Assembly (NCBI GenBank): GCA_964492245.1
Contig: CAZBJJ010000001.1
Span: forward strand, 1 to 64,000
Direction of reading: 5' to 3'
From: CAZBJJ01 sp964492245
GTDB taxonomy: Bacteria > Spirochaetota > Spirochaetia > Treponematales > Breznakiellaceae
Length of the DNA stretch: 64,000 nt
Shown: one piece after another, positions 1-8,668 of the stretch
Layout: every line of letters begins with the position of its first letter
Position numbering within the stretch: the first letter of the stretch is position 1
Notes under the pieces: generated by a model
Databases searched by the model: none
What the model was told of the DNA's origin: nothing
Seen by the model: the letters and a program-made list of their open reading frames with translations, nothing else
Made by a program: the position numbers and the translations under genes

Positions 1-2
1 AT

Positions 3-839
3 ATGAGTAAGACTGTTTTAGTGCGAAAAGCATCGGGCGAATTGGAGGCCTATGATCCAAATAAACTGGCGATCTCTTTGCGCTCTGCTGGAGCAGATGA
101 GGAATTAGTAGACCATATTTTGGCAAATATTGCAGAAAATTTAATTGATGGCATTACGACAAAAAAAATTTATGCCCGGGCCCTGTCTCTTTTGGGGCGA
201 TACCGTCGAGCTTCACGGGCTAGATATCGTATAAAAGATGCGCTCATGGAGTTGGGTAATACTGGTTACCCATTTGAAATTTTTATTGGCCAGCTATTTA
301 AAAAACTTGGCTACGCGGTCCAAGTTGGGCAGGTGGTCAATGGTCTGGTAATTACCCACGAAATTGATGTCATAGCCAATGGCAAGGACAGACAGTATTT
401 ACTTGAATGCAAATATACCCAGAAAGAAGACGGACATGTGAGCATTCAGGTGCCCCTATATTTTCATTCCCGTTTTAACGATATTGTCGCAATTCGCCAA
501 AAGGATGTAGCATTTTCCAATATCCAGTTCATCGGTGGCATTGCTACCAATACGCGTTTTTCCAGCGATTCTACTAAATATGCGGAATACTATGGTCTGT
601 GGCTCTTGTCCTGGGATTATCCCCATGGGGCCGCCCTGCGCGATTTAGTAGATGCCCACCGGCTGTATCCTGTTACTGTTTTATCCACAATTAGCTCGGG
701 TATTAAGAACAGGCTTATCGACCAGGGGCTTATTACCTGTTTTCAGCTCCTAGAAGATATGGCGGCGTTGCAGAGGCTGGGCCTAGGCCACCGAAAAACA
801 AGGGAAGTGGGCTATGAACTTGAGGCAATTTTTAAATAG
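3..839 (+). CDS. ATP-cone domain plus Mrr-type PD-(D/E)xK nuclease
   Basis: A 278-aa cytoplasmic protein. Residues about 5-85 look like an ATP-cone, the nucleotide-sensing module of ribonucleotide reductases and NrdR (VRKASGELEAYDPNKLAISL). Residues about 90-215 look like a Mrr_cat restriction-endonuclease fold: acidic residues at E120 and D122, then ECK at 135-137, give the PD-(D/E)xK pattern. The last 50 residues look helix-hairpin-helix-like. No methyltransferase or specificity gene is nearby, so this is not an ordinary restriction system. The inference is a DNA nuclease or DNA-binding protein gated by (d)ATP. The ATG lies 2 bases inside the window, so the ribosome-binding site and the upstream neighbour cannot be seen. 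Its 3' end overlaps the convergent rdgB by 8 bases. Domain calls are by eye. Confidence 0.7.
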   Translation: MSKTVLVRKASGELEAYDPNKLAISLRSAGADEELVDHILANIAENLIDGITTKKIYARALSLLGRYRRASRARYRIKDALMELGNTGYPFEIFIGQLFKKLGYAVQVGQVVNGLVITHEIDVIANGKDRQYLLECKYTQKEDGHVSIQVPLYFHSRFNDIVAIRQKDVAFSNIQFIGGIATNTRFSSDSTKYAEYYGLWLLSWDYPHGAALRDLVDAHRLYPVTVLSTISSGIKNRLIDQGLITCFQLLEDMAALQRLGLGHRKTREVGYELEAIFK

Positions 840-1419
840 GCGCTATTTCGTCCATAATTTTTTTTATGGCCATTGTAGCCTTTGCCCTATGGCTGAGCTG
901 GTTTTTTATTGAGTCGGGGAGCTCTGCCACGGTTTTTCCAAATTCGGGCAGGTAAAAAAGGGGGTCATAGCCAAAGCCTCCAGCACCAGCTACCTCTGTG
1001 GCTATCTGGCCGGCGAAATGTTCTTGGGCTATAAAAAATCGGTTTTCATCGAGGTACAATACCATGCAGCAGACGAAAAAGGCCCTTCTGTCTTGGTTGC
1101 CTTTCATCCTTTCGAGCAAAAGATTGTTTCGCCCCATATCATCGCTGGCAAGACCCTCGTCATAGCCATAACGAGAAGAATAAATGCCCGGCTCTCCATC
1201 GAGGGCGGGCACGCAGAGCCCTGAATCGTCGGCAAGTATGGGCCTTTGGCTAAGTCTGTAGAGCTCCCGGGCCTTAATAAGTGCGTTTTCTAAAAAACTC
1301 TTGCCATCTTCTATAGGATTAAAAACCAGCTGAATGTCGGCGGGTATGTGTATATCTGTCTTTAAAATATTTTTTAATTCATTTTGCTTGTGTCGATTGT
1401 TGCTCGCCAATAATATCAT
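832..1419 (-). CDS. rdgB: XTP/dITP diphosphatase (non-canonical purine NTP pyrophosphatase)
   Basis: A 195-aa HAM1/RdgB-family house-cleaning enzyme. It hydrolyses dITP, XTP and related deaminated purine nucleotides to monophosphates so that they are not built into DNA. Visible motifs are the N-terminal LLASNNRHKQNEL strand and substrate lysine region, the catalytic LADDSGL at 62-68 (second Asp catalytic in the family), DGEPGIYSSRYG, GFGYDPLF, and SHRAKA near the C-terminus. Length is typical. It overlaps the upstream rarA stop by 4 bases (ATGA type), which suggests translational coupling in a rarA-rdgB genome-maintenance operon. Its tail overlaps the convergent nuclease gene. Confidence 0.95.
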   Translation of the reverse strand: MILLASNNRHKQNELKNILKTDIHIPADIQLVFNPIEDGKSFLENALIKARELYRLSQRPILADDSGLCVPALDGEPGIYSSRYGYDEGLASDDMGRNNLLLERMKGNQDRRAFFVCCMVLYLDENRFFIAQEHFAGQIATEVAGAGGFGYDPLFYLPEFGKTVAELPDSIKNQLSHRAKATMAIKKIMDEIAPI

Positions 1420-3701
1420 GATTTAACAGCCTTTACTATTAAGATTTTTCGTTCCCAATGTAGGGGACCCTTTAAAGCCATATCGGAAACTGCCTTTTTA
1501 ATATTGGTAAAATAATCAGAGGCTCTTTTTTTATTTGCTACGTTTTTTTCAAGACCTGCCATAAGGCCTTGGGCCCAGACAGAGCTTTCCAGTGAAAACC
1601 AGTTTTCGATATCGACGTTTTTCGCTAGGCGTTTTACTGTATTATCAATATATTCAATTTCTAATTTTATGGATAATAAAGAGCTGATGTTTTCGAGGTC
1701 TGATACCTTTAAAAAATAATCAGCAGAGTCGAAATATTCCTGTTCGGCAATTTTAAAGGCAGTAAGCATCTCTTTATCTAAGAAATTTTGCAGTTCGCTG
1801 AGCTTTGAAAGGCGCTGCCCTAAAAGAGGAAGGCTCTGCGAAAAAACAAAGCTGGCCCCCTTTTCTAAGAGCTTACAAATAGGGAGAAAATATTCGTTTA
1901 AATAGCTTTGCCAAGCATCGGTATGTTCCAAACGATGGGGCAGGGGCTCGTGGGCCAAAATTATATCAAATGTTTTAAAGCCAAAAGAATCGAGGGCGTC
2001 TTGCAGGCCAATTGGACCATCGGGGTGGAAAAGTAAATGGGCCAGCTCTTCTTCTTTGCTGTATTGCAATAAATTTTGTTGAATGCCAGCAAGGTTTTCC
2101 AGACCCTCCTTGGTGCTACACTGTCCTATGCAAATACCCTCGGGGACGCTGCGCTGGGCCTGGAATACAAGGAGCCCGTCTTCTGCCCCCAGGACCAGGC
2201 AGGAATGGTGGCGTTTAGTTTTTGCTTTGGCAAAAATGGCCTCTCGGATTTTTAACAGCCCCCCGCTTATATCCGCATCCATGCGTCGATACCAATGCGC
2301 CGCTGCCTTGTTTTCCTCCTTCCAAGACAGAACATCCTCTTGTCCCTCTTTGTCCATTGTCAGTATCTGGGCAATTTGTAGCTCACGTCTTTTTAAGTAG
2401 TCGGTTTTCAATTTTCCCTCGTAGCCCAGGTCGCCAGGGATCCAAAAAATTCTGCCAGTTAAATTCGCGGGCAAATATTGTTGGGCCACCCAGTGGTCTT
2501 TAAAAGCATGGGGATATAGGTAGCCCTGCCCATGTCCGAAGGCCTTGCCGTCCCGGCTTGCATCGCGCAGATGGCTGGGAACACTGGCATCGGCTTTTTC
2601 TATTTCTTTTAAGGCATCAAAAAAGGCAAGATTACTGTTGGACTTTGGCGCCGATGCTAAATAAATACTCGCCTGAGCCAGGTGGAAGTTTCCCTCTGGA
2701 AGTCCTACCTGTTTAAATGCCTGAGCACAGGCCTGGGTATGCACAATAGCCTGAGGATCTGCCAAGCCGATGTCCTCGCAAGCACTTATTAAAAGGCGCC
2801 TAAAAATAAAGTCTGCATCCTCACCAGCCCGCAACATTTTTGCCAGCCAGTACAGGGCAGCATCGACATCGCTACCACGAATGCTTTTTATGAATGCACT
2901 GATAGTGTCAAAATGATAATCGCCCTCTTTGTCGTATAGAACTACTTTTTTCTGAATACTCTCTTCGGCAGTCTGCAGGTCGATGTATATCACCTGGCCC
3001 TCTTTGGGTGGCCAAATATCTACACTTGTTTCAACAGCTAGTTCAAGAGCATTTAATAAACTGCGCACATCTCCATTGGCAATATTGATCAAATGTTCTA
3101 GGGCGCCGGTTTCGAAATCTATTTTAAATTTACCGTAGCCTCGTTCTGTGTCCTGTATTGCCCTGACGGCTGCAAGGCTAAGATCTTCTCTGTTTAAAGG
3201 TAAAAGCTGGAAAACGCGACTGCGACTTACGAGGGCGGGATTGACTTCGAAATAGGGATTTTCGGTGGTGGCGCCTATTAAAATAATGCTCCCATTTTCG
3301 ACCCAGGGCAACAGGGCATCTTGCTGTGCCTTGTTCCAGCGATGTACCTCGTCTACAAACAAAATTGTCTTTTTTCCATAGAGATTTTTTCGCTCTTTTG
3401 CCCGGGCAATTGCCTCTCGAATATCCTTAACGCCCCCTAAAACGGCATTTAAACTTTCGAAACTGCCCTTTGTGGAATGTGCTATAACGTGAGCTAAGCT
3501 GGTCTTGCCAGTTCCCGGTGGCCCATAGAGCAATAAGCTGGAGAGCTTGTCGGCCTTAATTGCGCGCCACAACAGCCGGCCAGGACCGACTATGTGTTCC
3601 TGGCCGTAGACCTCTTCAAGGCTGCGGGGGCGCATTCTCTCGGCCAAAGGAGCCTGGGAGTTCTTTCCCGTCTTTGCAGCACTCTCGAAAAGGTTTTCCA
3701 T
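1416..3701 (-). CDS. rarA: RarA/MgsA AAA+ ATPase fused to a Rossmann-like C-terminal domain
   Basis: Replication-associated recombination protein A, a clamp-loader-like AAA+ ATPase acting at stalled forks. At 761 aa it is about 320 residues longer than standard RarA (about 430-450). Walker A is GPPGTGKT at 60-67, Walker B FVDEVH at about 115-120, and sensor 1 GATTEN at 143-148. The MgsA oligomerisation region runs to about 440 and includes the typical GDLGYEGKLK. The extra C-terminal part (bases about 1416-2380) has a glycine-rich LVLGAEDGLL strand-loop and FDIILAHEPLP, reminiscent of motifs I and IV of class I SAM methyltransferases. RarA fused to an uncharacterised domain is known in other bacteria, as I recall in cyanobacteria. 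The methyltransferase reading is inference. It is co-transcribed with rdgB and preceded by two exported-protein genes, 3 bases after the upstream stop. Confidence 0.92.
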   Translation of the reverse strand: MENLFESAAKTGKNSQAPLAERMRPRSLEEVYGQEHIVGPGRLLWRAIKADKLSSLLLYGPPGTGKTSLAHVIAHSTKGSFESLNAVLGGVKDIREAIARAKERKNLYGKKTILFVDEVHRWNKAQQDALLPWVENGSIILIGATTENPYFEVNPALVSRSRVFQLLPLNREDLSLAAVRAIQDTERGYGKFKIDFETGALEHLINIANGDVRSLLNALELAVETSVDIWPPKEGQVIYIDLQTAEESIQKKVVLYDKEGDYHFDTISAFIKSIRGSDVDAALYWLAKMLRAGEDADFIFRRLLISACEDIGLADPQAIVHTQACAQAFKQVGLPEGNFHLAQASIYLASAPKSNSNLAFFDALKEIEKADASVPSHLRDASRDGKAFGHGQGYLYPHAFKDHWVAQQYLPANLTGRIFWIPGDLGYEGKLKTDYLKRRELQIAQILTMDKEGQEDVLSWKEENKAAAHWYRRMDADISGGLLKIREAIFAKAKTKRHHSCLVLGAEDGLLVFQAQRSVPEGICIGQCSTKEGLENLAGIQQNLLQYSKEEELAHLLFHPDGPIGLQDALDSFGFKTFDIILAHEPLPHRLEHTDAWQSYLNEYFLPICKLLEKGASFVFSQSLPLLGQRLSKLSELQNFLDKEMLTAFKIAEQEYFDSADYFLKVSDLENISSLLSIKLEIEYIDNTVKRLAKNVDIENWFSLESSVWAQGLMAGLEKNVANKKRASDYFTNIKKAVSDMALKGPLHWERKILIVKAVKS

Positions 3702-3704
3702 TGG

Positions 3705-4841
3705 CTAGTTAAAAAGGCCTGCAGAATCAGTGCTCCAGGCCTTCCAATCTCCTCGGTCTGCGCTGTAATATAGGCCCCTGCTTGTCCCTGCGAAAAGCAG
3801 ATAAGTTCCGTTGGGCAATTTCCAATGGTACATCGCAGAAACTTTAAGACGGCCAATCGAAGATTTATATTGGGTCATACTTTTTGAAGAGGATTTAGGG
3901 GCATAGTCTCCAGGAATATTGGTACCTAGGTTTTCTGCTAGTTTATCTACACTGTCCAGCACAATCTCTCGGTATCCGTAGATGGTACTGTAGGTAAAGG
4001 GCAGTAATAAAAGACTGCAATTCCCATCGTCGTATACTGCCGGTTTGCCTTCAAACCCGGCACTAGAAATGGTATTGTTTTTTAACACCCCTGCTTCCGT
4101 GCCACTTAAAATATTTCCACTTCGGGAATAGGCAAGAAAGTTGTCGCCTATTTTTACAATCCCCGAGCAGTTTTTTATTTTTTTTATTGGAGTCGGCTCA
4201 TTTTCGCTTAGATCGGTTTTAAAAACGCCATCGCTTCTTGAAAACAAATAGCTTTCGCCAAGTTTAATGGCAGCCGAAATAGCCTTTCCGTCGGAAATAG
4301 TGCCTACCGAATCGGGCCCAAATGCGGTAAATGTCTCCGCGCCTAATTCCATGCTCAAATAGCGCAGGCCATCGGTTAAACTGTATTTACTTACACTGGT
4401 AAAGAGGCGGTCTTCGGCAATGGATAGGGTATGGAAAACGGAATAATCGTCATTATTTGCATAGGTAATTTCTTTCGCAGTATCATTAGAAGTATCAATT
4501 TTATAAATAGAGGTTTTAATTTGATACTGAGTAATATCGCCGGAGTCCTGCTCGCCACGGACAAAGAGGTGGCCATCCTTGCCGACAACTTCCTTTATAA
4601 AAAGCTTCTCAAGGCCAGAAATGCTTTTCCTTGACCAATCGCCACCTTCGAAAATCCAAAGATAGCCGTTTGCCGTGTAAAGCTTGCCATCGACTTCTGC
4701 AAATGAACTTGGTTCACCGAGTATCATGCTCACGTCTGGCTTGGTCTCGTTGGAAATATTGTAGAAAATAGGGTCCTGAGCGCAGGAGAAAGGGAAAAAT
4801 AATGTACAAACCAAAAAGCTAAGTAGCAAATGTTTTTTCAT
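3705..4841 (-). CDS. Exported protein or lipoprotein, beta-propeller-like, function unknown
   Basis: A 378-aa protein with a clear signal peptide (MKKHLLLSFLVCTLFFPFSC). Cys20 could be a lipobox cysteine, but the -3 residue is Pro, so lipidation is uncertain even with the relaxed spirochaetal lipobox. The mature part repeats short strand pairs of the kind 'GKLYTANGYLWIFEGG', 'DNFLAYSRSGNILSG' and 'GTSRGLYYSADRGDW', spaced about 40-50 residues apart, which suggests a beta-propeller or BNR/sialidase-like fold. I do not recognise the family. The start is supported by an AAAGGAGG ribosome-binding site about 9 bases upstream. It lies between an OmpW-like barrel gene (15 bases upstream) and rarA (3 bases downstream), so it is probably in one minus-strand operon and acts in the periplasm or at the outer membrane. 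Confidence 0.7.
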   Translation of the reverse strand: MKKHLLLSFLVCTLFFPFSCAQDPIFYNISNETKPDVSMILGEPSSFAEVDGKLYTANGYLWIFEGGDWSRKSISGLEKLFIKEVVGKDGHLFVRGEQDSGDITQYQIKTSIYKIDTSNDTAKEITYANNDDYSVFHTLSIAEDRLFTSVSKYSLTDGLRYLSMELGAETFTAFGPDSVGTISDGKAISAAIKLGESYLFSRSDGVFKTDLSENEPTPIKKIKNCSGIVKIGDNFLAYSRSGNILSGTEAGVLKNNTISSAGFEGKPAVYDDGNCSLLLLPFTYSTIYGYREIVLDSVDKLAENLGTNIPGDYAPKSSSKSMTQYKSSIGRLKVSAMYHWKLPNGTYLLFAGTSRGLYYSADRGDWKAWSTDSAGLFN

Positions 4842-4856
4842 GCCTGTAGCCCTCCT

Positions 4857-5513
4857 TTAAAAATGATAGCGAGCACAGAGGCTGGTAAAGAGAAAGCTAG
4901 CCCATACCGTTTCCTGCGGACTGTTGGCAAATTCGGGCATGAGCCACCAAGCGACAAAGCTACCAAAGGACCAGCTGTCGTTAAAACGCCAAAAAAACCC
5001 GGGTTGCAATTTAAGTGCCAGCCCGAAGTAATTGTCTTCTATTTCGCTTTGAATGGCACAGCCGGCAAAAAGAATAATGGGGAGCTGGAATCGCGAAAAC
5101 TCAAATTGATAACCTAACCTAAGGCCAAAGGGCACAGTATATAGGATGTTGGCACCGAGTGTGCTCGAAAAACTGCCGCTCAGTTCTGCGCCAATTAAAA
5201 AGTTGTTTGTAATCATTTTATCGTAAGAAAGAGCTCCTGCTCCGCCAATGCCTAAATTGGTATTTAGGTTTTGGCCTGTGCCATCGATAAAACTGAGCCC
5301 AAAGAAAAGACCTATATTTATGTTAAACATATTGTCGCCGGCAACGGTACGGGTGTGTACTGAATATTCCCAGGGATCGCCCTCCGAGTCCTCGTAGTAG
5401 TCGTCATCGGCCCAGTGTTCGTCCTCTTGTGCCCAGAGCTTGTTGGGCACAAGGCAGAATAACAATAATGAGCTGATTATCCCCCATAGTATTGCCCTTG
5501 TTTTTGTATGCAT
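4857..5513 (-). CDS. Small outer-membrane beta-barrel protein (TP0733/OmpW-like)
   Basis: A 218-aa exported protein: a signal peptide ends at about residue 28 (NKLWAQ), then an acidic stretch (EDEHWADDDYYEDSEGD), then about 160 residues of alternating hydrophobic strands, ending in the aromatic C-terminal residue typical of Bam substrates (LCARYHF). Strand count fits an 8-stranded barrel. The position next to folD matches my recollection of T. pallidum, where TP0733 (OmpW-like) adjoins folD; that supports orthology but was not checked by alignment. A GGAGGAATA ribosome-binding site precedes the ATG. It is probably the first gene of the minus-strand run leading to rarA-rdgB. It may be a small diffusion channel or a surface structural protein; no ligand can be inferred. 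Confidence 0.7.
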   Translation of the reverse strand: MHTKTRAILWGIISSLLLFCLVPNKLWAQEDEHWADDDYYEDSEGDPWEYSVHTRTVAGDNMFNINIGLFFGLSFIDGTGQNLNTNLGIGGAGALSYDKMITNNFLIGAELSGSFSSTLGANILYTVPFGLRLGYQFEFSRFQLPIILFAGCAIQSEIEDNYFGLALKLQPGFFWRFNDSWSFGSFVAWWLMPEFANSPQETVWASFLFTSLCARYHF

Positions 5514-5696
5514 TATTCCTCCATATTTAATCTGAACATTGCATCAGTTAAAATACTATATCCTATTATCAAAAATTCTTTCAACTGCGAAGAATTCAGG
5601 CTTGGCTTGTAAATTTACCCCTTAACATGCTACTAATTAGATGACTGTCTATATTCTAACAAATACTTTTAGAGAATGTAACAGAGGAGGGGATGC

Positions 5697-6534
5697 ATGT
5701 CTGCAATAATTATCGATGGAAAAGAAATTGCCTTACAGGTTCGCACGGATGTCGCAAAAAGAGTAGAAAAATTGCGGGCAAGGGGTCTTGTCCCCGCTCT
5801 TGCAGTTGTTTTAGTGGGCGAAGATCCCGCCAGCGTCTCCTACGTTACTGCAAAAGAAAGGGCCTTAGAGCAGGCGGGCATGGCCAGCCAAGATATTAGG
5901 CTACCAATCGACACCTCCGAGACAGAACTTTTGGCAATTATTGACTCTTTAAATAAGAATACAGACATCCACGGAATTTTAGTTCAACTTCCTGTACCCA
6001 AACACATTGACGAGTCTAAACTTATTAGGGCCATTGATCCTTCTAAGGACGTCGATGGCTTTCATCCTGGGGTTTTTGCCCTGTACGCCCCATGGGGTTT
6101 TGGTAATGCTCAAGACCATGCAGGTAAGGACGCAGGGGGCCCATGCCGTAGTAATAGGTCGCTCAAATATTGTGGGCAAGCCCCTGGCAAACCTACTCAC
6201 CCGAAAAGAGGTAAATGCTACCCTTACCGTCTGCCATACGGGTACCAAAAATGTAGCAGAATATACCCGACAGGCCGATATTTTAATTGCAGCAGCCGGA
6301 AGCCCAGGCTTAGTTACCGCGCAGATGGTCAAACCTGGGGCGGTGGTTATAGATGTGGGGGTGAATAGGGTGGAAGATGCAACTGCCAAGCGGGGTTACC
6401 GCCTTGTGGGGGATGTCGATTTTAATGGCGTTAAGGAAATTGCCAGTATGATAACCCCAGTCCCCGGCGGAGTAGGGCCAATGACTATTGCAATGCTCTT
6501 GCAAAATGTTGTCGATGCTGCCGAGGCGGTGTAA
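5697..6534 (+). pseudogene. folD: folD, methylenetetrahydrofolate dehydrogenase/cyclohydrolase, broken by an internal deletion and frameshift
   Basis: The N-terminal part, frame of 5697, carries the catalytic YVTAK (Y49, K53), GILVQLPVP and DVDGFHP. The C-terminal part, a different frame from about 6070 to 6534, carries PCTPHG, VVIGRSNIVGKP, ITPVPGGVGPMT and the normal C-terminus. In FolD about 14 residues separate GFHP from PCTP; here only 10 bases (6069-6078) lie between the two codon sets. A deletion of about 32 bases would explain both the missing loop and the frame change. The rest of both halves is well conserved, so this is either a very recent lesion or an assembly or consensus error. 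A strong GAGGAGGGG ribosome-binding site precedes the ATG, and the stop overlaps the folE2 start (TAATG). Intact FolD would interconvert methylene-, methenyl- and formyl-THF. Confidence 0.9.
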
Positions 6535-7346
6535 TGCTGGATATTCAGGGCATGTCCGATTCTCGCGACATTCCATTGCAAAAGGTTGGGGTAAAGGGGC
6601 TGCGCTACCCCATCGAAGTTTTGGACAAGCTTAAAGGCAGTCAGAGTACCGTTGCCCGGGCCGATCTCTTTGTAAATTTACCCAAAGAATTTAAGGGCAC
6701 TCATATGAGTCGTTTTATAGAAAATTTTCAGCGGCATAGAAATAAATTGGGCATGCCCTATTTTTTACATATGTTGCAAGAGATTTGCCAGGACTTAGAT
6801 GCAGAATCGGCCTATGGCTCAATTGATTTCCCCTATTTTTTAAACAAAAAGGCCCCTGTCTCCGGATTGGAAAGCGTTATGTCCTATGAATGCCGCTACG
6901 AGGGCTCTGTTCATAAAAATGACAAGGACGCCTTTAATAGCGATTTTATCGTGCAGGTAGGCGTTCCCGTCCATACGCTCTGTCCCTGTTCAAAGGCAAT
7001 TAGTAAACACGGAGCCCATAATCAGCGCGGCCTGCTTATTATTCGCCTGGAATTAGGGCCTTTCTTTTGGATAGAAGATATTATAGACATTGCCGAAAAA
7101 GCGGCTTCCAGCCCACTGTATAGCTTATTAAAACGGGAAGATGAAAAATATGTTACCGAGCAGGCCTGGGAAAACCCAAAGTTTGTTGAAGATCTTGTGC
7201 GCGATGTGTACATTGGCATCGAGGCCCTAGGGCATTTCCCCTGGTTTTCGGTAGAGGCCGAAAACATGGAGAGCATACACAATCACAGTGCATTTGCCTA
7301 TGTAGAATATGGTTCGCGTTCGCAGGGGGCTAAATCTATATTATGA
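6534..7346 (+). CDS. folE2: GTP cyclohydrolase FolE2 (type IB)
   Basis: A 270-aa FolE2/DUF198 enzyme, the metal-dependent alternative to FolE that converts GTP to 7,8-dihydroneopterin triphosphate, the first step of folate (or queuosine-type) synthesis. Diagnostic motifs are KGTHMSRF at about 57-64, CRYEGSVHKND, the metal-site VHTLCPCSKAIS with cysteines at about 150 and 152, HGAHNQRG, and the C-terminal ESIHNHSAFAYVEY. The ATG overlaps the folD stop and its own stop overlaps the miaB start (ATGA), so folD, folE2 and miaB are translationally coupled. FolE2 can use metals other than zinc and is often kept by bacteria that face zinc limitation. Confidence 0.95.
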   Translation: MLDIQGMSDSRDIPLQKVGVKGLRYPIEVLDKLKGSQSTVARADLFVNLPKEFKGTHMSRFIENFQRHRNKLGMPYFLHMLQEICQDLDAESAYGSIDFPYFLNKKAPVSGLESVMSYECRYEGSVHKNDKDAFNSDFIVQVGVPVHTLCPCSKAISKHGAHNQRGLLIIRLELGPFFWIEDIIDIAEKAASSPLYSLLKREDEKYVTEQAWENPKFVEDLVRDVYIGIEALGHFPWFSVEAENMESIHNHSAFAYVEYGSRSQGAKSIL

Positions 7347-8668
7347 AGACAGCGTATATAGAAACCTATGGCTGCCAGATGAACCAAGCCGAGTCCAATG
7401 CCCTTGCCCTTGTTCTTGCCGAGCGAAACTGGAAACTCTTGCCCCACACCGGGGATTCTCCTAGCAATGGGGAGAAGGCCGATTTAATAATTATAAATAC
7501 CTGTTCGGTGCGCGAAACTGCAGAGACTAGGGCTCTAGGTAGAATAGATCACTATGTAGCCCAAAAAAAACACCGATTACTTACCATTATTGTCTGTGGC
7601 TGTATGGCAGAGCGCATAGGAGAGGAGCTTCTCGAAAGGGGGGTAGACTACGCCATTGGCACAATGGCCCGGTCGGTATTTCCAGAAATTTTACAGGCCC
7701 TGGAAGAGGGCAAAAGTTGGCTTGCCAGCGATGAGCCCCTGCAATATACCTTTTCTCCCAGCCATCACCACGAAAAAATAGCCTCGGCCTTTGTGCCGGT
7801 AATGCATGGCTGTAATAATTTTTGCTCCTATTGCATTGTGCCCTATGTGCGGGGAAGAGAGGTTTCTCGAGACCCTAAAAGCATCCTGGTCGAAATACAT
7901 CAACTTCTAGATTCCGGGGTAAAAGAAATCACTTTGCTGGGGCAGAATGTAAATTCCTATACGTATAAAAGCAATTCCACCAACTTCGATTTTCCCCAGC
8001 TTTTGGACCTAGTAGCGGGCGAGATGCCCCAGGATAGCTGGTTGCGCTTCCTCTCTAGCCACCCCAAGGATTACGATAGCCGTTTAACCGAAGTTATTGC
8101 CCGCCATCAAAATATACCGCGATATTTGCACCTCTGCGTACAGCACGGTTCGAACACTATGTTAAAAGCAATGAATCGCAAATACACCCGAGAGGAATAT
8201 GTAGGTAAAATTAGAAATATTTTATCCATTCTACCGGAAATGCACTTTTCTACCGATATTTTAATAGGCTTTCCCGGAGAAACCGAAAAAGATTTGCAGG
8301 AGACCTTAGAATTGATGGAAGAGGTGATGTTTTCCAATGCTTTTATGTATCATTATAACCCTCGCCAGGGAACTGCAGCATTTGATTTGCCCGGGCGTAT
8401 TCCCTACGAAGTAAAAACTGAACGCCTCCAGCGGGTTATAGACCTGCAACTAAGGCATTCAAAGGAGCGTATGGCAGAATCTTTAGGAAAAAACCTGCGG
8501 GTTCTGGTAGAGGGACCCTCGAAAAAAAACAAAAATGATTTATTAGCTCGCACTGCCCGAGATGAGATGTTAGTATATCCGGGAAGTGTACAAGATATTG
8601 GCAGTTTTATCGATTTACATATAGAGAAACTGCGAGGAAAGACATTTATAGCAAAGGAGATAGACTAA
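7343..8668 (+). CDS. miaB: tRNA-2-methylthio-N6-isopentenyladenosine synthase MiaB
   Basis: A 441-aa radical-SAM methylthiotransferase that adds the 2-methylthio group to i6A37 of tRNAs reading UNN codons. The N-terminal UPF0004 domain has YGCQMNQAES, INTCSVRETAE and CGCMAER, whose cysteines hold the second 4Fe-4S cluster. The radical-SAM cysteines are C157, C161 and C164 in HGCNNFCSYCIVPY. The TRAM domain is C-terminal. LLGQNVNSY and QHGSNTMLKAMNRKYTREEY are typical of MiaB rather than MtaB or RimO. The start overlaps the folE2 stop by 4 bases; the next gene overlaps its stop by one base. Confidence 0.95.
   Translation: MKTAYIETYGCQMNQAESNALALVLAERNWKLLPHTGDSPSNGEKADLIIINTCSVRETAETRALGRIDHYVAQKKHRLLTIIVCGCMAERIGEELLERGVDYAIGTMARSVFPEILQALEEGKSWLASDEPLQYTFSPSHHHEKIASAFVPVMHGCNNFCSYCIVPYVRGREVSRDPKSILVEIHQLLDSGVKEITLLGQNVNSYTYKSNSTNFDFPQLLDLVAGEMPQDSWLRFLSSHPKDYDSRLTEVIARHQNIPRYLHLCVQHGSNTMLKAMNRKYTREEYVGKIRNILSILPEMHFSTDILIGFPGETEKDLQETLELMEEVMFSNAFMYHYNPRQGTAAFDLPGRIPYEVKTERLQRVIDLQLRHSKERMAESLGKNLRVLVEGPSKKNKNDLLARTARDEMLVYPGSVQDIGSFIDLHIEKLRGKTFIAKEID

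Noticed and set aside
2012..2503. Plus-strand open frames inside rarA
   Set aside because: They lie wholly inside a well-supported gene, have no ribosome-binding sites and encode low-complexity or Cys/Arg-rich peptides.
6060..6085. Programmed frameshift in folD
   Set aside because: No slippery sequence or stimulator is present, and the conserved loop itself is missing, so a deletion explains it better.
6007..6534. Separate gene starting at ATG 6007
   Set aside because: Its first 20 residues are out-of-frame FolD sequence with no ribosome-binding site; the rest is the C-terminal half of FolD. It is one broken gene.
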